Position numbers and translations under genes: made by a program. Below, one piece after another: positions 23,331 to 35,327 of a stretch of 64,000 nucleotides of DNA. Position 1 is the stretch's first letter. The number at the start of each line of letters is the position of its first letter. Under the pieces are notes generated by a model. It searched no databases, was not told where the DNA came from, and worked only from the letters and a program-made list of their open reading frames with translations. The DNA is from Entonaema liquescens (taxonomy: Eukaryota; Ascomycota; Sordariomycetes; Xylariales; Xylariaceae): the NCBI GenBank assembly GCA_902805475.1, contig CADCSX010000025.1, positions 1,670,339 to 1,734,338 of the forward strand, given 5' to 3'.

Positions 23331-24713
23331 ATGTTGAGGAAGAGCTTTCTTCGTGTCCACCGAGGTGCGCGGTCATTCTCCGTCACCTCCTGCTGCCGCG
23401 AGATCCTCGACGTCTCTTCACTCCCCCAGCGCATTCTTCCCAGGTATAAGGAAAGCTCGGCCTCTTCTCTGTTGTCTTTACATTGGCCGGAGCCGCCGCG
23501 GAATATTCTGATCATTCCAAAGCTACACGCTCCCAAGGTGACCGCTTCTGCTCTCTCGTTTGCGAATCATATCCACAGCGAATATCCGAATCTGAATCTC
23601 GTGTTTGAGCGCCGAATCGCTTCTACTATTCACGAGTCCCTGTCTTTTCCCATATACGCTTCTGACCCGAGCTACTTTCCCGACAAGGTTGACCTCGTGG
23701 CCACTTTAGGTGGCGACGGAACCATCTTGCGCGCGGCTAGCCTCTTCAGTCTACACGCCTCCGTACCTCCCATCTTATCCTTTAGCATGGGATCCCTAGG
23801 CTTTCTGGGCGAGTGGAAGTTCGAAGAGTTTAAACGCGCCTGGCGTGAAGTATACATGAGCGGGAGTCGCGTTTCTGCGTCAGACTTACAAGGCCCCCAT
23901 ACCCAGGTCGCTACCAATGGCCGGCCGGATGCTGACGACGGCCGTCTTCACAGCAACTGGGAGGGCCTTCGCGGGAAGAGCATGGGCCTTACTCGGTCTA
24001 GCAAAATTCTCCTGCGGCATCGATTAAAGGTTGGGATTTACGACGCTGCGGGTATCAATATAAATGAGCAACTCATACCCGCCCCGGCCGCCGAGACGCA
24101 GCAGTCCATCGCACAGGCCTCTATTTCTGCTAATCCCGTAAAGGGAAACGGGGGGCCGGCCGGATCAAGGCCATTTCATGCGGTGAACGAGCTGGTTATC
24201 CACCGCGGTCCAAACCCTCACCTCGCTATCATCGACGTCTACGTCAATAATCATTTCTTGACGGAAGCGGTGGCTGATGGAATCTTGATTAGCACACCAA
24301 CAGGCTCCACGGCTTACTCGCTGTCTGCTGGCGGTAGCATCATGCACCCCTTGGTAAAGACGCTCTTAATCACTCCAATATGCGCTCGTAGTCTTAGCTT
24401 TCGACCACTTGGCCTTCCTTTGAATACCAAGGTAGTTCTTAAGCTGAGCGAGAAAAATCGCGGACGCGAACTCGAGGTCAGCATCGACGGCAAACGTAGA
24501 GCCGCAGTAACCGTCGGTATGGAGATCCGTGTTGAAGGTGAGACTGTCGGCCGCACCTCGGAAGGCGGCTGGGCTGGAGGGGTACCTAGCGTTATTAGGT
24601 CGCCCATAAAGGGTGATGGCGAGCGAGATGGAATTGCCGAGGATGATGACGGATGGGTCGGTGGATTGATCGGCCTACTCAAATTCAACTATCCCTTCGG
24701 CGAGGGTCAATGA
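23331..24713 (+). CDS. POS5: NAD kinase, probably mitochondrial (Pos5-like)
   Basis: Single exon, 460 aa. The N-terminus (MLRKSFLRVHRGARSFSV) is rich in Arg, Ser and hydrophobics without acids, like a mitochondrial presequence. The kinase signature GGDGT lies at about 127-131 (DLVATLGGDGTILRA). The second diagnostic block is STPTGSTAYSLSAGGS, and FRPLGLP follows. The region 165-245 holds inserted, less conserved sequence common in fungal homologues. The enzyme phosphorylates NAD+ or NADH to NADP(H), supplying mitochondrial NADPH. It is convergent with the E2 gene and divergent from the oxidoreductase. The Pos5 assignment, as against cytosolic Utr1, rests on the presequence and the compact N-terminus. 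Confidence 0.88.
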   Translation: MLRKSFLRVHRGARSFSVTSCCREILDVSSLPQRILPRYKESSASSLLSLHWPEPPRNILIIPKLHAPKVTASALSFANHIHSEYPNLNLVFERRIASTIHESLSFPIYASDPSYFPDKVDLVATLGGDGTILRAASLFSLHASVPPILSFSMGSLGFLGEWKFEEFKRAWREVYMSGSRVSASDLQGPHTQVATNGRPDADDGRLHSNWEGLRGKSMGLTRSSKILLRHRLKVGIYDAAGININEQLIPAPAAETQQSIAQASISANPVKGNGGPAGSRPFHAVNELVIHRGPNPHLAIIDVYVNNHFLTEAVADGILISTPTGSTAYSLSAGGSIMHPLVKTLLITPICARSLSFRPLGLPLNTKVVLKLSEKNRGRELEVSIDGKRRAAVTVGMEIRVEGETVGRTSEGGWAGGVPSVIRSPIKGDGERDGIAEDDDGWVGGLIGLLKFNYPFGEGQ

Positions 24714-25246
24714 AGCCCATCTCCGTCTTGACTAAATCTGGTAGTGTAGGTGGCAAGGAGACTTGAAACATCGTGAATGAATAATGAATGTGTATAAAAA
24801 GTAAACTACAAGGTAAGGTTACCCTCCGTATCCTGCTACTTAATCGGTCCCCTGTTTGGTTTAACAATTCTTCCATTATCTTCTAGGGCACTGAAGAAAA
24901 AAATACGTCCTTGATTCGAAATGACCAAGTCACATTAGCATTATCAGATCACCTCAAATCAGCTCAATTCAGTAGCTACTTATCTACTTACGAAGCTACA
25001 AAGCTAGAAGGAATGTTCATCGTATGAACCTGATCGCGATAACTGCCCGTTAAGGGTATCTAAGTCTCCAGCAGACTTCTGGGTGCGCTAGTTGCCTGCA
25101 GGACTAGACATTTTCATATCCCTCGGGCCAATATTAAAAGCCTTTCTCCTTGCCAAGTACGAGCTTGGTGAAAAGCTCTGTCTCGTCGCAGCATTCTCTG
25201 GGATCTTTTATGGTTTCGTCTTCTCATGCGAACATATCTGGTTCGC
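24714..25246. other. Spacer between convergent NAD kinase and E2 genes
   Basis: About 530 bp, presumably 3' untranslated regions. No further gene seen. Confidence 0.4.
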
Positions 25247-28220
25247 TTAATCTAAACAGTTGCTAGCCTTAAGTGCGTTGTTGAAGGCGTTCGCCGCATC
25301 CTTAAGGTCAGCAGCACTCGCCTGTGACGCTTTTCTGATCACATCTAAGAGGTCGTTCCTGTTGGCGCGCATGTATCGCTGGGCTGCTTCCTGCCATAGG
25401 GGCTTCGTGTCGTGACCGGCAACTTTGTCTTCGGTCCCACCGAGCGCCTTGATCCAGGGTAATTGAGCATATTGTATAGTCAAGCTTCGAACTTGACTAT
25501 TGTAGTAGTCTGAGTGTGCCTTGCTCTTGACGCACTCCCGACCGGGCTCGTTGTACCACGGCTCCTCACAGAAGACCATAGATTGTATACTGACCAAAAC
25601 CTGGAGTAGGGTAGACTGGTCAGCTCTCCAAGGCTCCCCGGGCCACGTACCAAGCAAGGAAAGGCAAACTATAAATCTCTACTGTTAGTAACCATCTCGC
25701 CGTCGAGGTTCGATTTCCAATTCAACTTACTTTTTCCATCGTGGTATAAATTAGGGTTGAAGCGCGTTTTGCTACCATTTGTGGTTTTGAAATGCATCTT
25801 TGGTGGGCATTTCGGGTAGTCCATGGGGCAGTACAAGTCAAATTCGAATAGGCCGTGCTCGTAGGGGGTATTCTTGGGACCGATGATCAAGACCTTCATG
25901 ATATCGAGCCGAGAAGACCCATGGCATACGAAGATGCCTTCTGGCAGCGAGGTCTGCAGCGTCGATACCTCCGTAATCAGTCTCTTCATTCGCCCCCGCG
26001 TAGGGAATATAGAAGCCTCTCTGCTTACGTCCCGCGCGTAAGCGAAGCTACGTAGGATATCGTCGTCGGGGACGTCTCTGACACAATTTTCGCGGTGCCA
26101 TGCGGAAAAGTCACCATCCGACTTGTCCTGGGCGGCGGTCCGGAGTTGCAGCATATTTGCAGTATGCTGAGAAAATATCTTGCTTAAGCGTTGGCTAAGT
26201 GCCAATAAATTTTGGCCCTCGTCGTTTTGGAATTCGGTAGGATTCTTTTGGGAATGCCGGAGAACGGTATCAGATTGGGCAGCCAGACTACCTAACAGTT
26301 CGATGAGAGACTTGCCGGTATCCCTCGCGACGATTCTGCCTTTGCTCTTCTCGGGATTAAGGGAGGCTTCTAGGAGATGACCGCCGTTTGCGTAATAGCG
26401 GCTACGACCGGCGTATACTAAATCTGAAGTTGCGGGATGGCTTCCCAGAGCGTCGAAGAGGTCTAGTACCGAGTCGTGAAGTTTACTCTTGCACGATATT
26501 TCGTCAATGGAACCGCTACCGAGCATCATTGCAGAATTTTCTAATAGGGGGCTGCGTGACAGCATGGGTGCTAGAAAGATAGGCGGCGAGGCGTCGAGTG
26601 CGGTTGCTCTTTCCTTGGACGGAAGTAGGAAAGCCAAAAGTCTGAAATAAGTTTCGTGCTCGAGGTCTTTCTTGGTGTCTACTGAATTTTTTGGCATATA
26701 ACGCTTGGTGTTATAGGCAAGCTGATTGAAGTAACCGTGAGGAAGGCCCAATGGTTCCTCGCCGCCATAGCCAACTCCCTTCGCGGTCGCCATGGGACCG
26801 ATTCCACGTATCTCGTGGTAAACTGCAGCTCCCTTGGACTTTACCCTTCCTCGAACCTTGGTAATTATAGAATCTCCTCGAGGTTTTGAGTTTGGGTCTT
26901 CCCAACCGCAAGCTAGAGCCCAGATCGCGGCCAGTCTTCCGTCATCGCAGCACCACTGGATAGTCATCTCCAGGCCGGCAATTTTCTGGGTCGTTTTTGT
27001 CACCGCGGAAGCAAGCCCTTGTCCGCAGCCGAGACATGTGAGCGTTCTGCAAGACCTGTCTTGACACTTTGAACCAAGGCGGATCATCCCTATGCCACGT
27101 TAGAATATTTCGAATCAAGGCTGCAATGCTAGTAAACAGAGCGCATTGTACTTTGCTATAGAGTGCTTGGGAAGAAGCAAGACTCACCTTTGGCACTGAT
27201 CCACGTTCCCGTCATGTTTATAACATCTTCAGAATCCATGCGCTTCTTTTTGTGGCACCCAGCACAGGCTCGATCAAGACACCCCTGAACGAATGATCGC
27301 AGCAGGTTTAAGTCTACTAGAACTGCCTCGACCGTAGCCGCATCTTCAGGATATTGCTCCAGATCTGCCGAATCGTCGTCTTTGATGTATGCGATATCTT
27401 CCGTCGTATCGTCTTCGGGTTCCCGTTCGACGTCATTTCCTGATGGGAGCCAAAACGGCTTGGCGTCTTGATTAAGAGCAGCATTTTTCAGGATGTTTTT
27501 GTAGTAAGACGATCCGAGCGGGCTAGTTGGTGTTGAAGTTTGTTCGTGCCAGGCGCCAAAAAGAGACGAATGCGTGTGGGCGGCCAAAGGCTCTACCGGA
27601 GGCGAAAAAGCAGGAACGACAGGATGCAAAGCGAAATGATCCGAGAAAAATGCAGTATGACCCCATGATGGGTCTTTAGAATTATCGTATGTAAACGGAG
27701 CAGCAGGCTCCGCGTGTAGATGGTAAGGGCTGGTATGGTATGGTTGAAACCATGAAGGAGGATCGGGCTGTTTCTTGGCCGGTTTGCTGGGCCCTTGGGA
27801 GGGTATGGAATGACTAGACGAAGTCATAGAGCTATAAGCCTGATGAGGAAGTGTGTTGCCGGTCGGGTAAAGTAGGCCTCCAAAACCGGAGCTATTTGCT
27901 GACTTGACCACCGGCGGAGACTTCGCGGGATGCGAACCCGATACCACGGCGGGTGGCTTGCTCGAGGATGCCGGCACATTTCCAGGGGCAGATGGAGTCT
28001 GGAACGACAGCAGCGAGTTATCTTTCTCTGCTTTCGGAGGCCAGGCAGGCTGTTTGTGGCGCGACTCGTGCGACTTGGCTTGGGTTAGATGTGTTGATTT
28101 TTTAGTGGTGAGAATCGGAGACGGTTTGTCACTATCAACGGAATCTTGACCTTTGTGGGCCCGCTTGAAGCAGCCGATCCGCGCAGAGATATCTTTGATG
28201 GCATCTAAGCCAGGAGCCAT
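25247..28220 (-). CDS. Large E2 ubiquitin-conjugating enzyme (UBE2O/BIRC6-type UBC domain)
   Basis: Three exons: 28220-27188, 27089-25731 and 25668-25247; 937 aa with matching phases. The N-terminal 345 residues are Ser/Pro-rich and look disordered. A Cys-rich patch follows across the first junction (CAGCHKKKR, then CQDRSC, CLGCG), possibly zinc binding. A helical middle leads to the UBC fold at about 700-860 (YPKCPPKMHF). The usual HPN is replaced by FNPN and the catalytic Cys is C799 in DGKICLSLLGTW, as in the giant E2s BIRC6 and UBE2O. The join at 25731/25668 is confirmed because it recreates that active-site block. Such enzymes can act as E2/E3 hybrids on misfolded or orphan proteins. No PARP or BIR domain was seen. 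Confidence 0.87.
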
Positions 28221-29976
28221 CGTGGATAGATTTTATGCGTTGCAATGATATTCATGGGGGATGCAAGTTTCCCTTTCTGTAATACCAGCTTGCTGTACAA
28301 TATCAGCTGTAAGGAGGATGTTTGTCATCGACAGACTCGACGTTCTGTTTAGACGCAATGATCCTCTTGCAAGGTTCACAAGGTGTGCGCACCGTTTTAA
28401 GGTGGTAGGTACGAATATGTCAAACACCAACGGGCTACTTAATTATAATTCACGTTAGTATGGATGACAAGATGATTGCTGATGGGTGAATGTACGTGAC
28501 TTAATGGAACCGAGTACCTCAACAATGCTCTTTCTGTCTGCCTTACCCCAGATGGTTTATTTTTAGGTGGGGGTACTGTGCAGCCTGTAAGCATGTAAAC
28601 CGAGATGTTCCAAACATTCAAAACAATTCAGGTTAATGAGTACGTACCTCTATATCTGCTTTGTGGTTCCGCTAGAAAGGGACTGGCGGGAGAGGAATGT
28701 AATTGCAAGGCTGCAGCACTGGGGTGCGGGAAACCCTATTGAATTGCCAAGATGTTCTCGAAATGTAAAAACCCAAAACTCAAATCGAAAAACGAGGGTT
28801 CGGCTGTGAGAACAGACCTACATGTGCGCTTGATGTAGGCCAGTCCAGTTTTACATTCAGACTTGTGTAGAAGCACACGGATGCAGGGTTTGATGTTAGC
28901 CTGTAAAATTAAGACAAAAGGGACATGGCGGCCAACGGCAAACTACCCACGTGTTGCTATTGTCGCTATGCACTTGGGATAACTTACTACAGTGATGAAG
29001 CTGCAGCCTGGGTAATCTTGAGTTGAAATTTGCTAGTATCAAGTATTCGACGCACGTACTTGTCTAGGTTGCTATGTGTGTAAATACGGTGCTTTCCCAA
29101 CTATATGGTGTACAACAGTCACATTATTCATCTTGGGTCTTTATTAAGTGGAAAAAACGGGATTACATATCTGTTGCTCGCAGTGAAATCTGTTTTTTGA
29201 GATGTATTTAAGTTGCTTTTTGCTAGACGAGGGGGTTTGGCAATGAAAGATAACTACCTAGGTAGGTATAAACATAGATACCTATTTATTCCTTACTACG
29301 AGTTTTTCTTATAGCATAAGATGATAATACCAATTTATCTCCTAACTAAAGGCTTTAATAGGGATAATAGGATGTAAGTGGACGTCGTTGAAATATCCGT
29401 GGATTTTAACTGCCTTAGTAGTAGATAGGTACCATTTGATGTACCTCTTTACGTGTACGTACTTCAGCCGCAGCGGTGTAATGATGGTGAGAGTATAAGT
29501 GGGACTGACTCAAAAACAACCTACATAGGTAGTACACCATCCCATTCGTTACTGATTAGAAGTTATGGAACTCTCTTGAGGGATTGTACCTAAGTACCCA
29601 ATAAGAAATAGGTACCTAGGTACACAATACCATCAGGTGTTACCTAGTGTGACGCATAACCTGTATGTAAACATCCACTTCTGCCCACTGTGATACCTGA
29701 TACGTGATACGGTACAAAAAGGATCCTAGTGCAGGTCTTGCAGATCAGACGTAGATATTGGGGTGCCAAGAACTCACTTCTTTTGTTTGGTTGTTAGAGG
29801 TGACATCACCCCGCTGGAAGTGCCACCTACGTCGCCATATGGCTTCAACATAAATTCCCTGATTTATCGTTGACCGAATTCCCTTGGAGCTGCAAAACCT
29901 CTGCTTTTCATCAAGCAAAGAAAAACGTATCCGTAGAATCCTTCCATTTTTGACTCCAGCTTTCATTACGTTCATC
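28221..29976. promoter_or_regulatory. Gene-free divergent region with motif clusters
   Basis: About 1.75 kb between the E2 gene and the small stress-type gene, transcribed away from each other. TACCTA/TAGGTA clusters lie at about 29257-29285 and 29520-29665, the latter containing TAGGTACCTAGGTACAC. No open frame with coding support; the frames at 28233-28621 are short and contradictory. Confidence 0.4.
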
Positions 29977-30348
29977 ATGGATTTCATCAACAAGGTTACA
30001 GGCAATAAAGAAGATGAAGAAAAGAAATCGCCAGAGAACGAGCAGCAGAAATCGGGCAGCGGATTCATGGATAAGATCAACTCCATGGCTGGAGGGGGCA
30101 AAGAAAGCGAAAAGAACGAAGACGCTCTTGATAAAGGTATGCTCTTTGAGCCCAGTAGATTCCCACTTTATTTACTAATGTCAATAGGAGTGGATTGGGT
30201 ACAAAAGCACATAATGGGCCAAGGAGACCAAAGTAACGAGAGTGCTGCCGAGCAGGCTAAGGATGAGCAGATCTCTGACTTTATTCGTGACCAATACAAG
30301 AAGACGACGGGGTCGGACTTCCCAGTCAAGGACAAGGAACGCTTTTGA
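29977..30348 (+). CDS. Small charged conserved fungal protein (106 aa)
   Basis: Two exons: 29977-30136 and 30188-30348, intron 30137-30187 (GTATGC..ATAG), phase 1. The protein is very polar: Lys/Glu-rich start (MDFINKVTGNKEDEEKK), a glycine patch (SGSGFMDKINSMAGGGKESEK), then GVDWVQKHIMGQG and a C-terminal ISDFIRDQYKKTTGSDFP. I recognise this layout as a small protein widespread in ascomycetes, often described only as hypothetical and possibly stress-induced; no biochemical function is established to my knowledge. No signal peptide or membrane segment. The start is the first ATG, in a TTCATCATGG context. Confidence 0.8.
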   Translation: MDFINKVTGNKEDEEKKSPENEQQKSGSGFMDKINSMAGGGKESEKNEDALDKGMLFEPSRFPLYLLMSIGVDWVQKHIMGQGDQSNESAAEQAKDEQISDFIRDQYKKTTGSDFPVKDKERF

Positions 30349-30908
30349 GCGCTCCGTGTATTGTGAGCTCCATGTATAGCATCAGAGCTCACCAGGTGAC
30401 ACAGTTGAAGCCCTTGTACTCTCGCTCATGGGTTTTCTTTGGCTTATACTTGGCTCGGTGGTGATGGATCCGGCCACCATTGCGGACTTTTGAAATTTAA
30501 TAATGAAAACATATCTCAGATTATCATATCATTGGAATTCCCAGAAACTTGTGACCAGGTTGGCTTGTATTTTACACAGGTTTAGACGTCGTTGAAACCC
30601 ATCGAAGGCTGCTTGCTCATTGGTGGAAGTTTATTATCACGGATATCTAAAGTGTCTCCTACGTTTACCTCCACGTCCCCTGCATATTTCGGTTTAACCC
30701 TTGAATCCAGGTAGCAATGCAGCAATACAGAGAAGCGCGCATGTAACATACCCTGTCTACTTCTAAATCCATCTAAAGCTAATGCAAGCGACGTAGGATC
30801 TATCACTTGTTCAGGGCCGACTTCGTATGTATATCTCCGATCTATATAGGCTAATAGTTACTCAGAGTACATATAACATCTACACAGTCTATGTTTTCTA
30901 TCAGCACA
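30349..30908. other. Spacer upstream of the GH79 gene
   Basis: About 560 bp; no gene seen. The minus frame at 30582-30806 has no recognisable content. The right half should carry the GH79 promoter. Confidence 0.35.
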
Positions 30909-32490
30909 ATGGCTTCTTATTTCGGAAATTTGGTCTTCTTCCTTGCTGCGGTCCAAAGCGCGACCGCAGCAGTGACTTTTACGATCCCCAAGCAGGCACA
31001 TACAGGGGGATTTAGATATGCACCTCTCGACCCTGCACCAGTTGGAATATCGTAAGTAAGGAAATATCTTAAAACTACTGCTATACTCATTACTACTAGG
31101 TTTGAGTTCTTTGCTTTTCCATCTTATTTTACCAATGTGAGCGCCACAAACCAGTGTCTTTCCAATTGGAAGGACTTAACGGGTGTTTGGCCCCCAATAC
31201 GCATCGGAGGAACAACTCAAGATCGAGCCCAATACGACTCTCAAACTTCAGCCTACGTTGTGTATAGTGTTTCCAATCCGGCCGACGCTCCTGCTAGCTT
31301 GACATTTGGCTCGAGCTTTTTGAGTCTCGCGGGAAGTTATGCTGGCAGCGTGGTAGTCGGACTAAATAGGGGTAAAAATAAGATTCAAAACACGATTGAC
31401 GCAGCAAAGATTGCCATATCCGAAGTGAAGAACTTGCTTGCCATCGAATTAGGGAATGAGCCTGAGTGTATGATTACTGCCTTGCCATCCACCAAAGCTA
31501 ATTCCTTCTTAGACTATGCCAGGAATGGCCAGCCCATTGCCTCCGGAGGCTGGTCTCCCGCCATTGATGCTGCTTCACAGAACAACTGGGCATTGTCGGT
31601 CGGGTCGGCTGTCAAAAAGTCGCCCATAATTCAAGCCGGAAACTCCAACGATTCACCACTAACGTGGGGCGCAGCGGAATTGATCGCAACAGAGAACGCA
31701 ACCGTTAAGAGCTATATCAAGACATATGCCCATCATAACTATCCGGGAGGAAGCGTCACCTCTCTGATGAGCCATAAGAGTATCTCTAGCAATCTTCATG
31801 TCTTCGATGCTGACGTGGCAGCTGCACTGAAAGAGGGTAAACCGTATATTTTTGGCGAGACTAACTCAGGTATGTCACCCGAACCAAAAATAGCTCATAC
31901 CATGCTGACTTCTCACAGTGTCCGGAGGAGGGGCGGTTGGGGTCTCGCCTACTTTTGGAGCGGCGCTATGGACTATGGACTATGTTCTCCGTGCTAGTTA
32001 CAGCAATATATCGAGGACGTATTTCCACCACGGAACTGTTGGCAACTGTCAATACTGCTTCTGGGGGAGGTACAGCATGGGTGCGCCTTACTATGGTGCA
32101 TACGCTGCGACCGCATTATTAGCAAAGGCGTCTTATCTCACGGCCCTCGACGACGGGACAAATAACTACGCAGCATATGTTTCCTACGGCTCCGAAGGTA
32201 CACCGCTACGAGCTCTTTTATATAACTCCGACTACTTTGCAAGCGGTACACGTTCCAGCCAGTCTTTCACTCTTAAAGGCCTATTGGGAGAGGTCAAAGC
32301 CAAGAGGCTCACGGCAGAGAGTGCTACGTCTCGGGTAGATCAAGGGGGGAAGGTTACTTTTGGGGGTCAAACGTTTACTGATGGGAGCTGCACGATCGCA
32401 GGCACGGAAAATATCGAATCGGTGGCGGTTTCCAATGGACAAGCAACGATCACTGTCAAAGCGAGCGAGGCCGTATTGATTTATCTGTAG
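30909..32490 (+). CDS. Secreted GH79-family glycoside hydrolase (beta-glucuronidase-like)
   Basis: Three exons: 30909-31051, 31100-31869 and 31919-32490; 494 aa with consistent phases. A signal peptide (about 1-22, FFLAAVQSATAA) is followed by the family start (FTIPKQA...GISFEFFAFP). The catalytic acid/base is in IELGNEPE and the nucleophile in IFGETNS, the latter just before the second intron. A C-terminal beta-sandwich domain covers about 375-494. Fungal GH79 members remove 4-O-methyl-glucuronic or glucuronic acid from arabinogalactan-type or similar glycans; fine specificity cannot be read. It is a plausible plant-cell-wall or self-wall remodelling enzyme. The start is fixed by the signal peptide. 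Confidence 0.88.
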
Positions 32491-34322
32491 TAGCAATTGG
32501 ATTTGCAATGATACCTTCAGGTTTATCATCTATATATTAATCTTGGAGTAGTCTCTGAACGAATTGGGACTTGCTATCCTAAGGTAAAAAGGTTGAATTG
32601 GAGCATTAATTCGTCGCCGCTTCACTACAAGCTTCTTCAGGCTATATTTGAAGCTGACACGTAGATCAATACTTCAATTATCATCTATTACATTATAATC
32701 TACCTGACCGAATGCTCTTACGTTAATAGACCAGATGCTGGTAGATAGATACCGCAGGTTTCAAGCCAGGACAAGCAGTAGGTATTATATCATGTTAAGC
32801 TCTAGTTTATCGGCACTCTAACTTGTACATATTTTGATACCGCCTGGGGTCACAGGCTACAATAACAGTAGTGGTAACAGAAGAAGCAGTGATGGTAGCG
32901 AATTCAGTAAAATTTCGCATTTTTGATGTTGAGGTTGAAACAACTGAGGCTAAGATTGGGGATCCAAAGTCGAGGTCGTTGCCGGGATTCTAGACAAGAC
33001 ATATAAAACAAGAAATATGTTTACTATGTCAGTGGAGTTTCATGGCAACCTGTATACTCTCACGCTCTAAACCACAACTATATTTGTAACGCCCCTTGAC
33101 TCTCACAGCATGAGGCACCCTCAGACACTTCAGCTGCAGATTTAACACAAGATGCAACTATCACGAGGTGGAGCAAGAAGCATAAAAAAAACTTCACTAT
33201 TCCGCAAGGAACTCTAACCATATCTGTCTACAATTTACGTGGCAACGTTGCTCTAAGTGTCCTTCTCAGTTCCAATCCTGCATGTATCCCAATATCCTCA
33301 CAACGTATTTTCCGGCATCTTTCCTCATGATTGTCTCGGTATCTTAGAAATTTCAATCTTTAGGCGTCCTTCCCTATGTTATCTTGCTATTTAAGGTAGA
33401 TAAACATGTTTGTACGTATCTAGGTATCTTCGAGGTGTAACCCAATGCGTCGTCGATGCAAGCCAAATATTACCGTCACCGAATGCCTATCTATCGATGC
33501 ATCTGATTATCAATCTTTTAACAACTTTGTGCTTACATATATATCTCTGTGTCCTCGTACTTTTGTTTGGGTTTGGTTTTGTGGTCGAATGTATGGCATG
33601 GGCTAAACTCTAGCTAACAGGATAATTGTAAGCAATCTACTTTTCTCTCGGTTTCAGAAGTCATCAGGTACATAGGGAGAATGAGTCTACGACGCGCGAT
33701 CAGTTGAAGTTTCGCATCAGTTCTAGCAGCCATTTTAATGTGCATCACTATAAAATTGCGTTGAGCCGAGAATCTGTAAGGGGTACCTTTTTATTTTATT
33801 TTATTGCCATTGAACCCACCTCACTGTTCAGGTGCGTGGTTGTCATTTTTTTCTATCGTGAAGGAGTCAGACATTACCTCATTGTTGCCGTTTATATTGA
33901 GGATAGGTGTGCCCAAGAATGTCGGGGAATGCCAATGCAACGTATATGTCATAATCTGCTTCTCTGATGCAAGCGCCACTTTGATATCGTACTCATCATT
34001 TTAGCGGAGTGTGAACCCGATATAGTTCCCACGGCGGGATAACCTCTAGAAATAGCAGGAATCAGACTTATCCAAGTGTTATATTCTTGCAAATCCCTGG
34101 TATTCTATTACTTTGAGGTTTTATATCTAGGTATAGCTAACTTCTTGGGCTTGCAGGAATTCGGTTCTTTCGATATTTACAGGCGATAGTCGCTTCTACT
34201 AGATCTACTTGTCACGAGAGACGCGTGGTCTATTAGATGGACTACTCATTTCCTTTCTTAGAGTATCTGTGCTACTATGAAGAGTTACCTAGCGATGGTC
34301 GCTTCTATATAGACAACGTTGC
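32491..34322. other. Long gene-free spacer
   Basis: About 1.8 kb between the 3' ends of the GH79 and reductase genes. It is moderately AT-rich with short T tracts. Open frames at 33410-33613, 33704-33967 and 33804-34004 overlap in different frames and lack motifs. Nothing supportable. Confidence 0.4.
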
Positions 34323-35327
34323 TTACGCCTTTTCCTTTCCCAGCTTCTCAAGATATTGAGCTGCGACGTCGACCACCGCGCTCTCGAACGATCTCACCCC
34401 TCCCAATAGCTTCTCCGCATCGCTCGAGTCATACTCGACGGGTACGGTCACCATCTTGCCTTTCTGAAAGACCCCTTCTTCGACAGCCTTGGGGAACGCC
34501 TTGGCGACGTAGCCGAATATTGTATCGTAATTTACCTTGTTCGCGATACCAACATCCTTGGGCTCGTCGAGAAACGCCACGCGTAAATGGACGTCTGCCG
34601 CATCGTCGATGTGCACAAAACCACCATGAATCGGGAACGGCGGCTCCCCTCCTAGCAGGCTCAGCATTAGAAAATTGTTGGAGCTGTTTTGCGTCCGCAT
34701 CATATCAGCATCGAGGGCTAGCTCGTTGCGACCAAAGACGTATCCAGGTACTACGTGAGACACGGTAAAATGAGGCTTATGCTCCTTGACAAATTCGTCC
34801 GAGTTGTGCAGCTCGACTATCTTGCCTAGTGTGTACGCCTCAAAGACGTTGTCAAATTTCGTAGGTAAAGATTCAGGCAACGGAGCACGTGTGGCAGCTG
34901 AGACGGTGGTGCGAGGTGGTACGAGTCCCAAATTTGCCACGATGGACGAAGTGATAATGACACGCTTCACGCTAGGGGTCTTAAGTGCAGACGATAACAA
35001 TCCAGCGGATATCTTTATCGTCGGCTCGAAGATCTGCGTCGTAGGCTCGTAGGTCGGAACGGGCACCGGCGAGCCGGCGTGGATGACGTGCGTAACGCCT
35101 TCTAAGGCAGAATCGAAGGCGCCGCTGACAGTAAAATCCGGTATGATAGCCGGAGAGAGGCGTTCCCCAGGTGCGAGCCTTTGGACGGCTGGGTTTGAAG
35201 AGACCACCTTGGCCTTGTCTTCCGATCGTACCGTATAGCGCACATTATGACCGGCGGCTAGAGCGGCAAGAAGGATGCGGAAACCAATCAAGCCGGTAGA
35301 TCCTGTGATGAGAATTGTCGCAGCCAT
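34323..35327 (-). CDS. Extended SDR reductase (dihydroflavonol/cinnamoyl-CoA reductase-like, GRE2-type)
   Basis: Single exon, 334 aa, started at the ATG at 35327 (MAATILITGSTG); the frame runs further up to 35558 but that part looks like leader sequence. The Rossmann motif GSTGLIG (about 8-14), the Ser-containing strand VIITSSIVA and the catalytic YxxxK as YTLGK place it in the extended short-chain dehydrogenase class with NADPH-dependent aldehyde/ketone reductases. The block ending HVIHAGSPVP is characteristic of this fungal subgroup. It probably reduces a carbonyl of a small aldehyde, diketone or secondary metabolite in the cytosol. The physiological substrate is unknown. It lies a few kb from the prenyltransferase cluster but separated by the receptor gene. 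Confidence 0.85.
   Translation of the reverse strand: MAATILITGSTGLIGFRILLAALAAGHNVRYTVRSEDKAKVVSSNPAVQRLAPGERLSPAIIPDFTVSGAFDSALEGVTHVIHAGSPVPVPTYEPTTQIFEPTIKISAGLLSSALKTPSVKRVIITSSIVANLGLVPPRTTVSAATRAPLPESLPTKFDNVFEAYTLGKIVELHNSDEFVKEHKPHFTVSHVVPGYVFGRNELALDADMMRTQNSSNNFLMLSLLGGEPPFPIHGGFVHIDDAADVHLRVAFLDEPKDVGIANKVNYDTIFGYVAKAFPKAVEEGVFQKGKMVTVPVEYDSSDAEKLLGGVRSFESAVVDVAAQYLEKLGKEKA

Noticed and set aside
30168..30392. Minus-strand open frame over the small stress-type gene
   Set aside because: It is the antisense shadow of the second exon, which has a clean intron and family-typical sequence on the plus strand.
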